Source: Orobanche coerulescens
Lineage: Eukaryota; Streptophyta; Magnoliopsida; Lamiales; Orobanchaceae
DNA length: 64,000 bases
Reading direction: 5' to 3'
Assembly: GCA_033398695.1 (NCBI GenBank)
Contig: CM065811.1
Coordinates: 74,156,001 to 74,220,000 of the forward strand
This document shows, one piece after another, positions 45,602-57,590 of the stretch. Made by a program: the position numbers and the translations under genes. Within the stretch, counting starts at the first letter, position 1; every line of letters starts with the position of its first letter. The notes beneath the pieces were generated by a model, which saw nothing but the letters and a program-made list of their open reading frames with translations, made no database searches and was not told the DNA's origin.

Positions 45602-47585
45602 TGTAATACCCGTATTTTTTATTGAATGTTTGACCTTGCCGTTCTTCCTCTTTAGTCGCTCTGTAAACACTTTGAGATGTTGTCGACGTTGATTTAGAGT
45701 TTCGTACCTTTTTGGATCATGATCGTGTAGAATGGCCTTTCGGCAATGTTCTGGGTCAGGCAGATAGCCGACGCTAGGCCTAGGCTAATGCACGCTATTT
45801 CTACTTGAGTAGCGCACGCTAGCTTTGAGCCTTAGCGCGCACTAACGTTCGGAGCATGGCAGAGGCAGTAGCTGATTCTGCCCTCTGGACTAGCAGTTAG
45901 CACACGCTAGGTATTAGCTAGCGCACGCTATTCGTGTTCAGTAGCGCGCGCTAACATCGCCCGTAGCATATGCTAATGAGCTGAGTCGGCAGATGCAGTG
46001 GGGTATTTCTACTTTATGGACTAGCAGGTAATCCACGCTAGGCGGCAGCTAGCGCACGCTATAGGTGTTGCGTAGCGCGCGCTAGTGCCCAGTCGTAGCG
46101 CACGCTAGCGGAGTTGGGCAGTGAACTGGAATTTTTGCAGGATACCAGTTAGCGCACGCTAAGGTGGGCTAGCGTGCTAGCGTCTCAGAACAGAATCTAC
46201 TGGACTACCGGGTGACCCCGTTAGCGCACGCTAACCCCGATTTTTACCGCCCGCTAACCTGGCGTATTATATAAGGGGCGGTCAACCCCTGCACTTGTCA
46301 TTTTCATCTTTTTCACTCATTCGGACGGGAGAGCTCAGGAGAGGGCGATTTGGGGCGATTTGAGGCGGTCCTTCTTCAACTATCATCATCTTTGATTGGA
46401 TAACAAAGATTACACAACATCTAATCCATTTCTATCTTCCAAATCAAGATAAAATCCTTAGAACTCTACTTTTGGGAGTTTTTCGGGATTTTCTTAGATT
46501 CGTTCGATTTATCCATTTTGGAGCTTGAGACCTTTGAGATTATGATGTATCTACCCCGTACCCACGTTTTCCCTACGATTATATGGATTGTTTTGTACAT
46601 TGTTCGGTCTGGAGGGGGTTTGGGTTATTTTCAAACCTCTAAGATTTCCCTCATAGTTTCGTGAATCGTAGGCAGGCTTTGGAAGTTTATTCGTGTGATT
46701 TGGGTATAGATTATTGATTATCGTATTCCTTACGAATTGTTTGGTGCCGGAAGTGCGTTCTTGGACCTACCGAACTTATACTCTTTTCCTTCCGATTCTC
46801 GATGTCTCAAAGGTAAGTATATGTTTATGATTGTATATTCTCGACTTTGAAAGTAAGATATGTAAATTGTATAATGGTTTATATCCACTCTGGGACGCGC
46901 CGATGTGTCCTCTGAGGGTTCCTTAGCCTCTGCTGCGGTTCCACGGATATTTTGGGTTAACCACTCTGGGACGGACCGACGAGTCCTCTGAGGGTTCCGT
47001 AGCCTCTGGTGCGGTTCCGCGGTTAATCATGTATGTATTGAATGTGATGCTATGAGATTTAGTTATTCCGGAATGCTAGTCTTGAGTTGATGAGATGATG
47101 ATTACATTTACATTATTGTCGAGGAGTATTGTGTTTCATATTCGATATACTTGTACTAGCTATTCGACGGATAACCCCTTTATGGGGGAAATACCTTTCA
47201 TATATTTCAGGATCTAAGAGAGCGGATAGGCAAGTACCGGATCGGCATGAAGATAATGGGCAAGTGTGATACTGTGTCTTGTCTCTGGTTATATTTTGTT
47301 TTTCCTCCATTCAATGTTGTTGTACTTGAATGGTTTTTGAATACTCGAGTACTGTTTCGGGGTTCCCTTGATGTTTTCGGCCTGTATTGTCTTGGTATTG
47401 ATTTGAGATGCGTCGTATTCGGATGTATTGATTATGGTTTTGAATACCATTTTTATTGTCTTCCATTTCATTGTACTTGGACCTTCTCAGTCAAAGTTCA
47501 TAGTTCCGCATATAAATAGCCTTGTTGGTCCCATGGCGGGGCTCACAGCGCTGTAATATACCCTGAATAACTTGGGGGTGTTAGA
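45602..47585 (+). repeat. Plus-strand gypsy LTR F (1,984 bp)
   Basis: Begins TGTAATACCCG, the mirror of the other gypsy LTR ends, and ends GGGGGTGTTAGA next to a primer site. U3 has about 14 recognisable TAGCGCACGCTA-type palindromes (45785-46235), directly followed by the TATA sequence TATTATATAAGG (about 46265). R-U5 has a roughly 72-bp tandem duplication (46889-47030), an ACCCC/GGGG hairpin (47173-47187), ACTCGAGTACT near 47342, and the terminal hairpin around 47523-47547. It inserted into the inverted-repeat element at 45601; the 3' partner LTR is not present. Confidence 0.9.
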
Positions 47586-47590
47586 GAATA

Positions 47591-47602
47591 TGGTATCAGA
47601 GC
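47591..47602 (+). other. Element F primer-binding site
   Basis: TGGTATCAGAGC, a perfect complement of the initiator tRNA-Met 3' end, five bases after the LTR. Confidence 0.93.
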
Positions 47603-47829
47603 TTAGGTTTATGGATACCTAGGCTATCGGTCTTTTGGGTCGATTGAGTGATCGTTTGTTTACAGTATTACTACTTTGCCATCATCACAGTGCGACCGGT
47701 ACTTGTAAGACCTCTTACTCTCCTAATGTTTCCTTAATTGCTTTACTTTTGATTTGGTATTTTTGGGAATCGGTCACTTCGATGACGTGCGATTTGAATT
47801 GTAGTTACGTGCTTTATGTATCCTTTAGA

Positions 47830-48410
47830 ATGCCTACTGATAGGGGACATAGACGAGGCCGTGGTTGTGGACGCGGATGAGGACGTGGCGCGGCCGATTC
47901 CCTCAGTTCCATTGCGGGGTCGACCACCCCTAGTTTATCTAACTCAGTACATCCTGATACCGAGGGTCATCACGACCAGTCGACTGACAAAGGGAATAAT
48001 GCAGATTTTGGAGTTACGAATGTCCTTCAACAATTGGCTAACCAGATGACTATCCTGGCCCAAGCCGTTCAGCTGAACAATCCGAACCCGACATCGGATG
48101 CCTTGCTTCAGAATGTGATCCGTATGCACCCTCCGCAGTTCAGCGGTGCTACAGACCCGATGAGTTTGGAGAATTGGTTAGCAGAGTTAGATAAAGTGTT
48201 TGAAGCGGTTGATTGTCTGGAAGTGAGGAAGGTACCGATTGCTCAATACTTCCTTACCAAGGAAGTCGCGACTTGGTGGAAAGTTATCAAGCCACAGGAT
48301 CATGATGCTACGTAGGGAGATTTTAAAGAGATACTGGAGGTCGAGTTTTGTCCTTCTCCAGTGCAAGAAGAAGAATACGAGCCTTTTTCGAGGCTAAGCC
48401 GCAAGAAAAA
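47830..48410 (+). pseudogene. Element F gag, N-terminal part, truncated
   Basis: MPTDRGHRRGRGCGRG, then an in-frame TGA (47878-47880) inside the Arg/Gly run. The same frame continues to LANQMTILAQAV and RMHPPQFSGATDPMSLENWL, then VPIAQYFLTKEVATWWKVI, the gypsy gag core. A TAG at 48313 and a frameshift follow, after which RIRAFFEAKPQEKEHI is readable. The homology stops near 48410, where unrelated LTR-like sequence begins. Protease, reverse transcriptase and the rest of the element are absent. Confidence 0.88.
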
Positions 48411-49890
48411 GAACACATAACGCGATACACATCCAAGTGTATAACAAACCAACACAATCATCGCTTACAACACAAATTCACAATAACACAACAATTCATA
48501 AGACATCGAAATACGCATCCAAGTATTTTAACAAACCAATATAAACATCACAAACAACACGTTTCCACGACAAGAAATATCTAAGATATGACACCAATGC
48601 AACGAGACATCTACAACGAAGCATTCACAATAATTCACATGGACCACATTCAAATAATATGAAATAACCATCATAAATCCAACATACAACTTGAATTCGC
48701 AAGATACGAATCGTATATGCAAGATACTTGCCTCGATAATCACCACGCAAATACCCCGACATATACAACTCAATCGAAAAATCCCCGAAAACCTACAACT
48801 TCCACGAGAAAATAATGACATCAGAACCACTACTAGAACAACAATAAAAAATGATGGAAAACACGCCCAACACCTGAAGAAAAACTCATTGAAACATTTA
48901 ATCGAACATTTAATATTCAAGGTTTCTAAAGAACACAAAATCATCAACCTGGTGGAATGAATCCAAGATATGGATATACAATCCATATAAATATGATCAA
49001 CAATATTGTTTAACACCAATCAATTCGTTAAAATCGAGCCTAAATCGAAATAAAAAACCAAACCCCTAAAAAGTCAACTCTAGGGAATTCAAGAATTTAC
49101 CTTCAATTCGGACGAATCAAGAAGAAGGATGATGATTGACATGAATCAAGCTTCTTGAATCAATGAAGATCGATACTCAAACTCAATAATCAATTCCAAA
49201 CCAAAAATCACGAATAGAGACAGAGGGGAAGGGAAATGAAGTCATTTCCCGAAAATAGTTGCGACTACTGGTTTATATACCACTAACATGTTACAGACAT
49301 AACTAAGGTACCTTAGGGCCATAACATCCAAACATACGGCCTTAACCTTCAAGATATACTACCATAAATAGCTCACTGGACTCCTGATTCAAATTTAGTT
49401 CTAAGGACCTACGACCATAAAGAAAGGAAACCACGGCCGTAACAAAGACAAGCGTACGTGCATAACAAATAAGACTTACGGTCGTAACACATACGAATTA
49501 TGGCCATAACAAACACAACGTACGGCCGTAAGGCTACTGCTGTACACAACAGCAATTCCCAACTGCTCCAACAGCCCAGTTGGATGCCCGACAACATCCC
49601 GATTATACAAATGCACAACCAATGCTCTAAAACAAAAACGAACACATAACAAAATACATCATACATTTCCACAGGCACATACATACAATCGATATAACTC
49701 ATGCGACAACAATCGCACTCAACGAAAACTATAACATGATAGCAACAACAGCGTACAACATCAAAACAATTCCAACTAATCATCAATAAAAAATGTATGC
49801 CACAAAACCATATATAATTCCAGATAAACGGGAACAAAAATCTTAGATATTTCAAAGACAGTCGCATGTAATGACATATCACTACTAAAT
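48411..49890 (-). repeat. LTR-like fragment with TTACGGCCGTAA array
   Basis: Contains the phrase ACTTGCCTCGATAA found in the other gypsy LTRs (near 48728), a minus-strand TATA GGTATATAAACC (about 49281-49271) and next to it an array of palindromes such as ACGGCCGTAA, TTATGGCCATAA and TACGGTCGTAA (about 49307-49535). This is the same layout as U3 and TATA elsewhere, but with another palindrome. The LTR start is missing at the left junction with F gag and I could not fix the right end. Two similar 45-base segments (near 48430 and 48505) form a short tandem duplication. Confidence 0.65.
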
Positions 49891-51392
49891 CAGCCATGTT
49901 TTCATCATATCTTACTTGTGTTATGTTAATTTTGAGCAGAGTCTGTTACTCATCATAGAACTTTAAATGCCTTATGTTATCATCATTGATATACCAAGCT
50001 TCATCTACTCGATACAAGATGCATTATATTCGTAAATGCAAGTGGGCTCATTAGTGGTAGTATTTGAACCATTGTTTCCTTAAATATGTTTAATGCTGGA
50101 TCGTAACTATATACACACCCGGACCACCTCATGAGAAGACGATATCTCAGGGTGATTAGAGAAGGTAGTCACAAAGGATTTTTTCGGTCAATCATTAAGA
50201 CATAGCAGTGTTGTGTAGATAAATACATAGCTAATCTGGGAGCTATCTTTATGGGGGTCATAGAGATACCCCGCATCCATAATACCTACCAACACTTTAT
50301 TTGAGGTTGTCTCATTGACATGGACACTTACTTTAGTGATCGCCATGTTAATTGCATTTCATTTTGCCTCTCTAGAGGGGGGAAATTCCAAATCATTGGT
50401 TCCTTTTAGATATCTATAGATATTTGAATATCATTCAGTGATGTTGCCTTGGCACTGAGCTAAATTTAGATACTAAGTTCACTGCGAAAGCAATATCCAA
50501 TTAACATGTAATAATGCACCTATTGTATTTAAATATGGAGTTTCAGCTCATAATAACTCTTCGTTATATTCCTTTTAATGAAATGGCTCATTCTTCACAT
50601 ACAAACTTAAACCGATCACGTGAGTGATAATAGGGTGCACTCTGCCCATATTAAATCGCTTAGTCATCTTTAGATATATGTAGATTGGTGGACTAGAATT
50701 CCACAAGCTCGACGTGTAATGCTCAAGTATTTGATAACGCTTGTTATCTTTATTTTGACTATGTATTTTGATAAATGAATTGAGATGACTTGTGGCTCTA
50801 TCGGTGCGGCAGTAGTGTGCTATTAGAAAAAGTGAATTTTAACTTTTGAGTCGAACTGATTTTTTTTTAAAAAAATATGATGTTTTTTGATTTCTTAGTA
50901 AAGTGTGGATTTGGGGATTGAATGTGCATCCGATGTGGACGAAGGTGAAGAAAGTGTACGCCGGTTTTGTATGCGTGTTCAAGGAGTGGCTTCTTGTGGG
51001 AATTATACGTCGGCGGTACAGGCATGTGTCAAGGAGCAGCTTCTCTCGAACTTGTGGTATATGCGATTATGTCATTATGTTCAGATAATATTTTCTGGTC
51101 TCGTCGGATAATCCATGATAGAAAAGACTGTGCGCAACATCGTATTCTCCGAGGGATTCTTCAGTGAAGCATTGGAAAAAATTATCCTGATTGAAACTTG
51201 TGAAACGTGGAAAATGCATATGAGTGGGAAAGTTTCGTGCTTTTCGTTCACCAAAGGATGCCCGACCGGCATATGGAGATCTATGCTAAAAGCACTGGAT
51301 CATGAATGACCATTAGTGATCTGCATTGTTGTTTTGGGTTGAGAACCCTTGTTATTGAAAAACATTATCTGAATTAGAATTGTTATGTTTTA
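49891..51392. other. Unassigned region
   Basis: About 1.5 kb without recognisable protein motifs. Two overlapping open frames of 60-70 codons near 50903-51310 have no family signature I know. It may be the decayed interior of the gypsy element whose 3' end follows at 51393, or another captured piece. Confidence 0.3.
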
Positions 51393-51430
51393 AGTTTCGG
51401 GACGAAACTTATTTTGAGAGGAAGAATCTA
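51393..51430 (+). other. Relic of a plus-strand gypsy 3' end (polypurine region)
   Basis: GTTTCGGGACGAAAC followed by TTGAGAGGAAGAATC matches the sequence before the 3' LTR in Gyp1 and Gyp2. A 3' LTR of a plus-strand element would begin just after. ATGAATACC could be a mutated TGTAATACC. Confidence 0.55.
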
Positions 51431-51504
51431 TGAATACCAGTATTCCACTACCTGTAGTTAATAAAGAAATAATATTATTATAGGCCGATTGTGGGTGTAG
51501 TAAG

Positions 51505-52530
51505 CACTACTATGAAAATAAGATTTCACATCGATTTTTTATGCCATTCGCATCGGTTTTACAATTGATGTCGTATCAACCGATGTAAAAAATTCACATC
51601 GGTTTTAAAACCGATGTTAAAATTTTTTCTTCACATCGGTTGTTCAACCGACGTGTTCCGTTAATATTTACATCGGTTTTGAACCGATATTAAAATATGC
51701 TTGTCACATCGGTTGTTAAACCGATGTGCTTAGTTACTCTTCACATTGGTTGTAAACGATATTAAAATATGTTCGTCACATCGGTTCTTAAATCGATGTG
51801 CTTAGTTACTGTTTACATCGGTTGTAACTGATGTAAAGGTCCCAGAATTTAACATCGGTTACATATATAACTGTGTGAATTTGCTTCAGATTTTCACCCT
51901 AGCCCTGTCAAATATGCCAATTCCACCTGTATAAAATTGGGCCAATTTACACCAACAGCTCGTTCAACATTACAAACACAATACATTTACTCTTAACATA
52001 TTGACCACCAAAAGAATATATACAAATCCAAAGGCAAGGAATATTGTTCGTCAACCCAAGCATATTCTTATATAGTACATAAATCAAAGTAACAACTACA
52101 CAGTTGAAAATCATACCCTCTCTACAAACACCGAAGCTAAAAGAAAACGATATCACTAAATATCTGTTCACAACCTCCATTTTATTTATTACACATAAAA
52201 AATAAATATTAAAAATTACAATTGGTAAATATATTTTCTCTTAAGAGAAAATATATTCTAAATTAATTATATATGCTCAGGTACTTTTGGCGAAGGATTT
52301 TGGATATAAAAATTATAGAGATATATCCCGAATAAATATTGAAATTCTGAATTTACTTAAATCTATAAGAGATGCACTTGTGGTCTTGTATCATTTAAAA
52401 TAATAAAGGGGCACCGAAAATATTGATGTGTGATTGGACATTTTTTTTGGAAAGTATCGTGCACAAGGATCGATTTTAAAAAATTGCCAATAATTTAAAA
52501 GAACTTCAAAATTTCTGATAATTAGTAGTG
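51505..52530. mobile_element. CACTA-like terminus with ACATCGGTT subterminal repeats
   Basis: CACTACTATGAAAATAAG at 51505 is a typical CACTA (En/Spm) start. The next 370 bases carry about a dozen ACATCGGTT/AACCGATGT units, many as head-to-head palindromes (for example CACATCGGTTGTTAAACCG near 51704). Such subterminal units bind the transposase in CACTA families. A possible other end, TAGTAGTG at 52523-52530, matches only eight bases and the 3-bp flanks (AAG and CTG) differ, so the right limit is doubtful. No transposase is present, so it would be non-autonomous. Confidence 0.7.
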
Positions 52531-52740
52531 CTGTAGAGAATTCCATTACCTTTCCAACAGTCCAAACCATGTGCCAATCGGAGTTCGAACGAAGAAGTTA
52601 TGATCGACTTAGTAGGGACTGCCAGTGCCGAAAACTTCCATGCGGTGTTTCCACACATGATGCGCGCGTGCATCCGGAATAGTGCCGGAAGCTTCCGCGT
52701 GGGGTCATTGAGCGTGACATGTGAGTCTAGGCCGAAGGTC
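52531..52740 (+). repeat. LTR-like sequence left of the solo LTR
   Basis: Contains GTTCGAACGAAGAAGTTATG, of a kind I associate with plant gypsy LTRs. It is continuous with 55071-55245 once the solo LTR and one AGGTC copy are removed. The joined piece has a plus-strand TATA (GACTATAAGTAG, about 55146). Probably an older plus-strand LTR, perhaps that of the relic at 51393. Confidence 0.5.
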
Positions 52741-55070
52741 TGTAACACTCCGAGATATTCAGGATTATTACATCACCGTAAATCCTTGATATGAGGATTT
52801 ACTAGGCTAAGAAATTTAAAACAACATTATTAAATACCAACAACAAAATTTATTATTACATTACAAGTCTGAAAAAATACCAATCGGTCAACCCCCAATA
52901 ATAAACATCAAATACAACCAAAAACGACAACATACACGAGTACTTTATTAAAATAAAATACAACTGATAAACTCTTCCGGCCATACACATCACTCTGCAC
53001 CCTGGTCATCATGCAGCTCTAGTGGTTGTTTCTCGATCCTCCTAGATCCTGAACATAAAGCAAATATTCACCCTCAAAGGGGTTAGCACAACGATGCTAT
53101 TACAAGTACGATAATTTACACAATAATGATTTATTCAGCGAACCGTGAACAATAGCAATAATAATATCAACATTGATAACAACAAGTTTCCCCAACGAGA
53201 AATAATAACAAAACAATGCACAACACAATGTGTCAATCTCAACATACTCGTGGTATTCTAACGATCCAGCGCACACAACATATATTCCCATAATGATACC
53301 CGTCCAACGATCCAGCACACACAACTATAGATTCCCATGATGATCCCGTCAGACCAACACATGGTGGACAAAACAATCACAACACATATGCATGACACAT
53401 ACAATATAACCGACATCATCATGGATAAACACAATTAAAGTACTTGCATTCGAAAGCCGACAAGGATTAAATACTTCAACAAATGTCAATACGCCCGAAG
53501 CCCGCCCCTTCAATCACTCCCTTTGCAAGGCTCGTACCTTATACAAAAAGATTTGACAAAGAGTTCAACTTACATCTCATTACTAAAGTACGGAAATTTA
53601 ACATTCTACCATGGCCGAGTTAACATTCTACGTTGGCCAGTTCACGGTTCAACATCCCGACGAACACTAGGTTGGCTAGTAGCATGCAAATTCAAGAGAT
53701 CATACTGGGGTACAACGCCATCATCTGCAAATTCAAGGATATTCATCATACCATTTAAATTCCATACTCTAATTCCGATTATCAACTCTAATGCTCGGTT
53801 CGGTCTTAACGATACATAGAAAGGTACCCACGTTCAACCTAGTTTTAGGTTAATTCATCCCTATGATTCTCGTTCTGCCGCAAGTAGTTCTTCTTATCAA
53901 AGTTCTACATTCAAAACCATTGTCACTAATATCCTCACCTTGTTCTAATCATCAATATACATATTAACAAATAAAGTTTTACAAGGCATAAATTAAACTT
54001 GAAGAACACCCTCTACATTCACCTTCTTGAATTGCACAGGTGATAACCTTAACAAGTTGTTCATCATAAGAGTGTTTTGAAATCATCATCAAGGCATGTT
54101 CATCTCGGAAAACTCCATCCCTAGGTTTGGCAAAATCAAGACTCAACTAATATCAACGGGATCCTTAGTTCATCCAATAGAATCCTCCCAAACATGGTGT
54201 TTGATTTACTATGATATAACGATCTCAATAATCTTAGTAGCATGCTCATAATATTACTAAGAACATGAATTCCAGCTTAGTATATCATCAACATACCTTA
54301 CTACGGAGGAAACGATGAAGCAATCGGTAGAATTCAACACTGGAAGCTTGAGTACTAATCCACGATGTTTCCCAACTTCTATGACCAAGTAGAGATGTTA
54401 AATCAAGGTTTATGTCGCGGGAGTGCTCTCCGGATTTGCAGAAATCGGACAAGGGAAGAAGGAAAATGAGTGTGAAATGAAATGGGGGTGATGTCCTATT
54501 AATAGAGTTTTAACCTTACGTATGTTATACACAACACATTACATACGTTAGAGGTCTAACGTACGCTATCAACAAAGCCCTTACGTATGCTAGCGCCTGG
54601 CAAAAGTCTACTGTCTCGTTTTCTAGACTCTCTTACGTACATTAGCAAAACCTTTACGTACGTAATCTGATCAACATAACGTACGTTATCGGCCACATCT
54701 AACGTACGTTATGTTCCATTGACTTGCTTTATCAAAAATCTGTCTAGGTTTACGCGGGGGAATCCGACAATGTCCCACATCTGGCTCCACATGCCGACCT
54801 TATCTGATCTGCCTTGAATGTCTGTTACGTGCGCTATGCCTTGATCATAATGTAATTTATGTATAGTTCTTAGCGTACGCTATAAAGAACTGTTAGCGTA
54901 CGTTAAGGTCATGCAAAAGCTTATATAAATTAATCAATTCCACACAATATGATCATGAATATCAGAATACAAATACGGAAAAATAACATTCCGATTATTA
55001 ATACGACATAATCAGGTGCCACAAGGTTCAAATACATATAAAAATACTCAATAATTACCCGGGTATTACA
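52741..55070 (-). repeat. Solo gypsy LTR (2,330 bp), target duplication AGGTC
   Basis: TGTAACACTCCGAGATATTC to CCCGGGTATTACA, with AGGTC at 52736-52740 and 55071-55075. A perfect duplication around a single LTR shows loss of the interior by LTR-LTR recombination after insertion. It belongs to the same family as the Gyp3 LTR at 58992. U3 has TAACGTACGTTA-type palindromes (about 54515-54720) and a few TTAGCGTACGCTA copies (54825-54910). The LTR also shows the paired 65-bp repeats (53250-53370) and the hairpins found elsewhere. Confidence 0.93.
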
Positions 55071-55245
55071 AGGTCGCCGAGCATGACGTCAGGAATGGTG
55101 ACATATGACTGTCGGGTCTTACAAATTGAGGACCAAATTTTGGGACTATAAGTAGACCCATTCCTGACCTTATCTTACATCCTACTTCGAGAAATTTATA
55201 AATAAAGTCTTTTTATACAAAACTCCTCTTCTGAAGTTCCAATAG
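55071..55245 (+). repeat. LTR-like sequence right of the solo LTR
   Basis: Starts with the second AGGTC. GACTATAAGTAG is a TATA-like box, followed by a short leader-like stretch. Homology to gypsy integrase begins abruptly near 55246, marking a deletion or recombination junction. Confidence 0.5.
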
Positions 55246-55612
55246 GAGTACGTTCTCCTGGAGCTCGGGTGAATAGAATAGGGCGTACTGTGAGCTTACT
55301 TCATGATTTTCTGCTTCAAAACATCATTATCGGGAACACAAATTCGACTTTGGAATCTCAGAACTCCATCTTCATGAATTACAAGTCATTGTGCCTTTCC
55401 CTTGCCCACTTCCTCACATAACCGAATCATGAGGGGTCATCCAATTGCTTAGATTTGATTTCATCGGTCAATGATGAAGTTAATTCCATCACACACAGTT
55501 GTCCTTGGACTACTTGTAACCATACTTCAATTCCTTCATGAATCAACTCTCGTTGAATGCTAAACTTGTATGTGAGCATCTCCAGCATTCAAATAGAAAT
55601 GGGTTTGTGGCT
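55246..55612 (-). pseudogene. Gyp3 integrase N-terminal remnant
   Basis: Readable pieces correspond to Gyp1 9585-9900: the zinc-region start (AHSTPYSIHPSS-like), then the upstream linker with KSKQLDDPS and VQGQLCVMELTSSL. Frames are broken. It ends at the truncation junction. Confidence 0.7.
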
Positions 55613-56130
55613 CAGTGCATCAGCTACTATGTTCGCTTTCCTGGATGATAAAGAATTTTCAAGTCATAGTCTTTAATCAATTCCAGCCATCTCCTCTGTC
55701 GCATGTTCAACTCTTTCTGACTGAAGATGTATTTAAGAATCTTATGATCTGTGAAGATCAAACAGTGAGTTCCGTACAAATAATGTCTCCATATCTTCAG
55801 GGCGAAAACAACAGCTGTCAGTTCCAAATTATGAGTTGAATAATTAACTTCACATGGCTTCAATTGCCATGAAGCGTAGGTGATCACCTTCCCATTCTGC
55901 ATTAGTACACAACCGAGACCTTGATTTGAAGCGTCACCGTAGATTATGAATCCTCCAGTTCCTCGTGGTACTGTTAGAATTGGAGCCATCATCAATCTCT
56001 TCTTTAGTTCATCAAAACTGGCCTGACACATCTCGTTCCATTCAATCTTTTAGGTTTTCTGTAGTAATCGATTAAGTGGATGTGTAATTCTGGATAACCC
56101 TTCCTTGAACCAACGATAGTACCCAGCAAG
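55613..56130 (-). pseudogene. Gyp3 RNase H
   Basis: [80 protein letters not shown] and [20 protein letters not shown]. The first Asp is kept (GDAS). A one-base loss near 55640 shifts the frame at NVVADALS. In-frame stops lie at 56131 and around 56050. Confidence 0.88.
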
Positions 56131-56878
56131 TCATAAGAAACTTCTGACTTCCTTCACGTTCTTAGGAGACTTCCATTCCAAAATTGCCTCGACTTTCTGG
56201 GGATCTACTCGGACCCCTTCTGCTGATACCACGTGACCAAGGAACATCATTTCTTTTAGCCATAATTCACATTTAGATAGTTTGGCACACAACTGTTCGC
56301 TCCTCAAGAGGTTCAAAACGATCTGCAAATGCCGCTCATACTCTTACGGACTCTTGGAATAGACCAAAATATCATCGATAATCACAAATATGAATTTGTC
56401 CAAATATGATATGAACACTCGATTCATTAACTGCATAAGCACAGTAGGTTCATTAGTGAGACCAAACAGCATCACTACAAACTCATAGTGCCCGTAATGA
56501 GTTCTGAATGCTGACTTCGGAATATCGGATTTTTTAATCCTCAGTTGATGGTACCCCAATCTCAAATCGATCTTTGAAAATACTATCGCTCCTTGCAACT
56601 GGTCGAACAAATCATCAATCCATGGCAACGGGTACTTATTCTTGATCTTCTTCTTGTTCAGCTCCCGATACTCGATGCACAATCGAAGTGATCCATATTT
56701 CTTTCGAATAAAAAGAAATGGTGCACCCCATGGCGAAACACTTGGCTGAATATAACCATTGTCAAGTAATTTTTCTAGTTGCTTCTTCAATCCATACATC
56801 TCGGTAGGTGCCATACGATACGGCGCCTTAGAAATTGGTGTAGCTATCGGTTCTAGCTCGATGGTAAACTCTACATCT
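56131..56878 (-). pseudogene. Gyp3 reverse transcriptase
   Basis: [60 protein letters not shown] and [18 protein letters not shown], then the active site [15 protein letters not shown] stop at 56344 is followed by [20 protein letters not shown] and [17 protein letters not shown] replaces the usual CIDYREL. The catalytic DD pair is present. Confidence 0.9.
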
Positions 56879-56880
56879 CG

Positions 56881-57590
56881 TCATGGAGGTAGTCCAGGTA
56901 ATTCATCAGGGAACACGTCCGGAAATTCGTTCAAAACAAGAATGGATGAAAACTCTACCTTTCCTTCTTCTTTTTTCATCACATAACACCAGTACCTGGT
57001 ACAGCCCGACTTTAGTAGTTTGACGGCTTTCATAGCTTTGATCACTTTCCCTGAGCTTCCTGGTCTCGATCCTTCGAATAATAATTCGGATCCATCTTCG
57101 GATATCATCGATATATTCCTCTTCCGGTAGTTCATAATAGCTCCATACCGGTTAAGCCAGTCCTCTCCAAGAATTAGGTCATCTCCTTGAATCTCTACTA
57201 TGATCGGATTTGAAGGCCAGTCTTTGCCTCCAATTGTTACAGGAAAATCTCTAGTTTCTAAATTCCCCACAATTATTTCCCCATTTGGTAAACCCATAAT
57301 ATAAGGTTCACATTCATGAAAATAAGAAATGCTCAAACGAGTAACACCAGACAATGATATAAACGAGTGTGTAGCCCCTGTATCGAACAAAACACTAACT
57401 GGTTGCGGAAGGATCTGAACGGTACCTGATGCGATAGCTGCATTCTGATCACCTGCCCTCCTTATCTCATAAAGGCGTGGAGGAGTGGATCCAGCACTCG
57501 ATGCTCCCCTTCGGTCGAACTGTCCTCTACCTCTGCCTTGACCAAAACTCTGGGGTGGCTGGATACTCTGCTGCGTCTGCAGGACACGCC
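56881..57590 (-). pseudogene. Gyp3 protease
   Basis: [19 protein letters not shown] with an intact DTGA, then CEPYIMGLPNGEIIVGNLET, GGKDWPSNPIIVEIQGDDLI and [16 protein letters not shown]. The frame runs to [11 protein letters not shown], then a stop at 56881. A frameshift near 57590 separates it from the knuckle. Confidence 0.9.

Noticed and set aside
49409..49897. 162-codon minus-strand frame rich in Cys, Val and Phe, and a similar one at 48528-49019
   Set aside because: Composition follows from AT-rich antisense LTR-like sequence; hydrophobic by base bias, no domain pattern.
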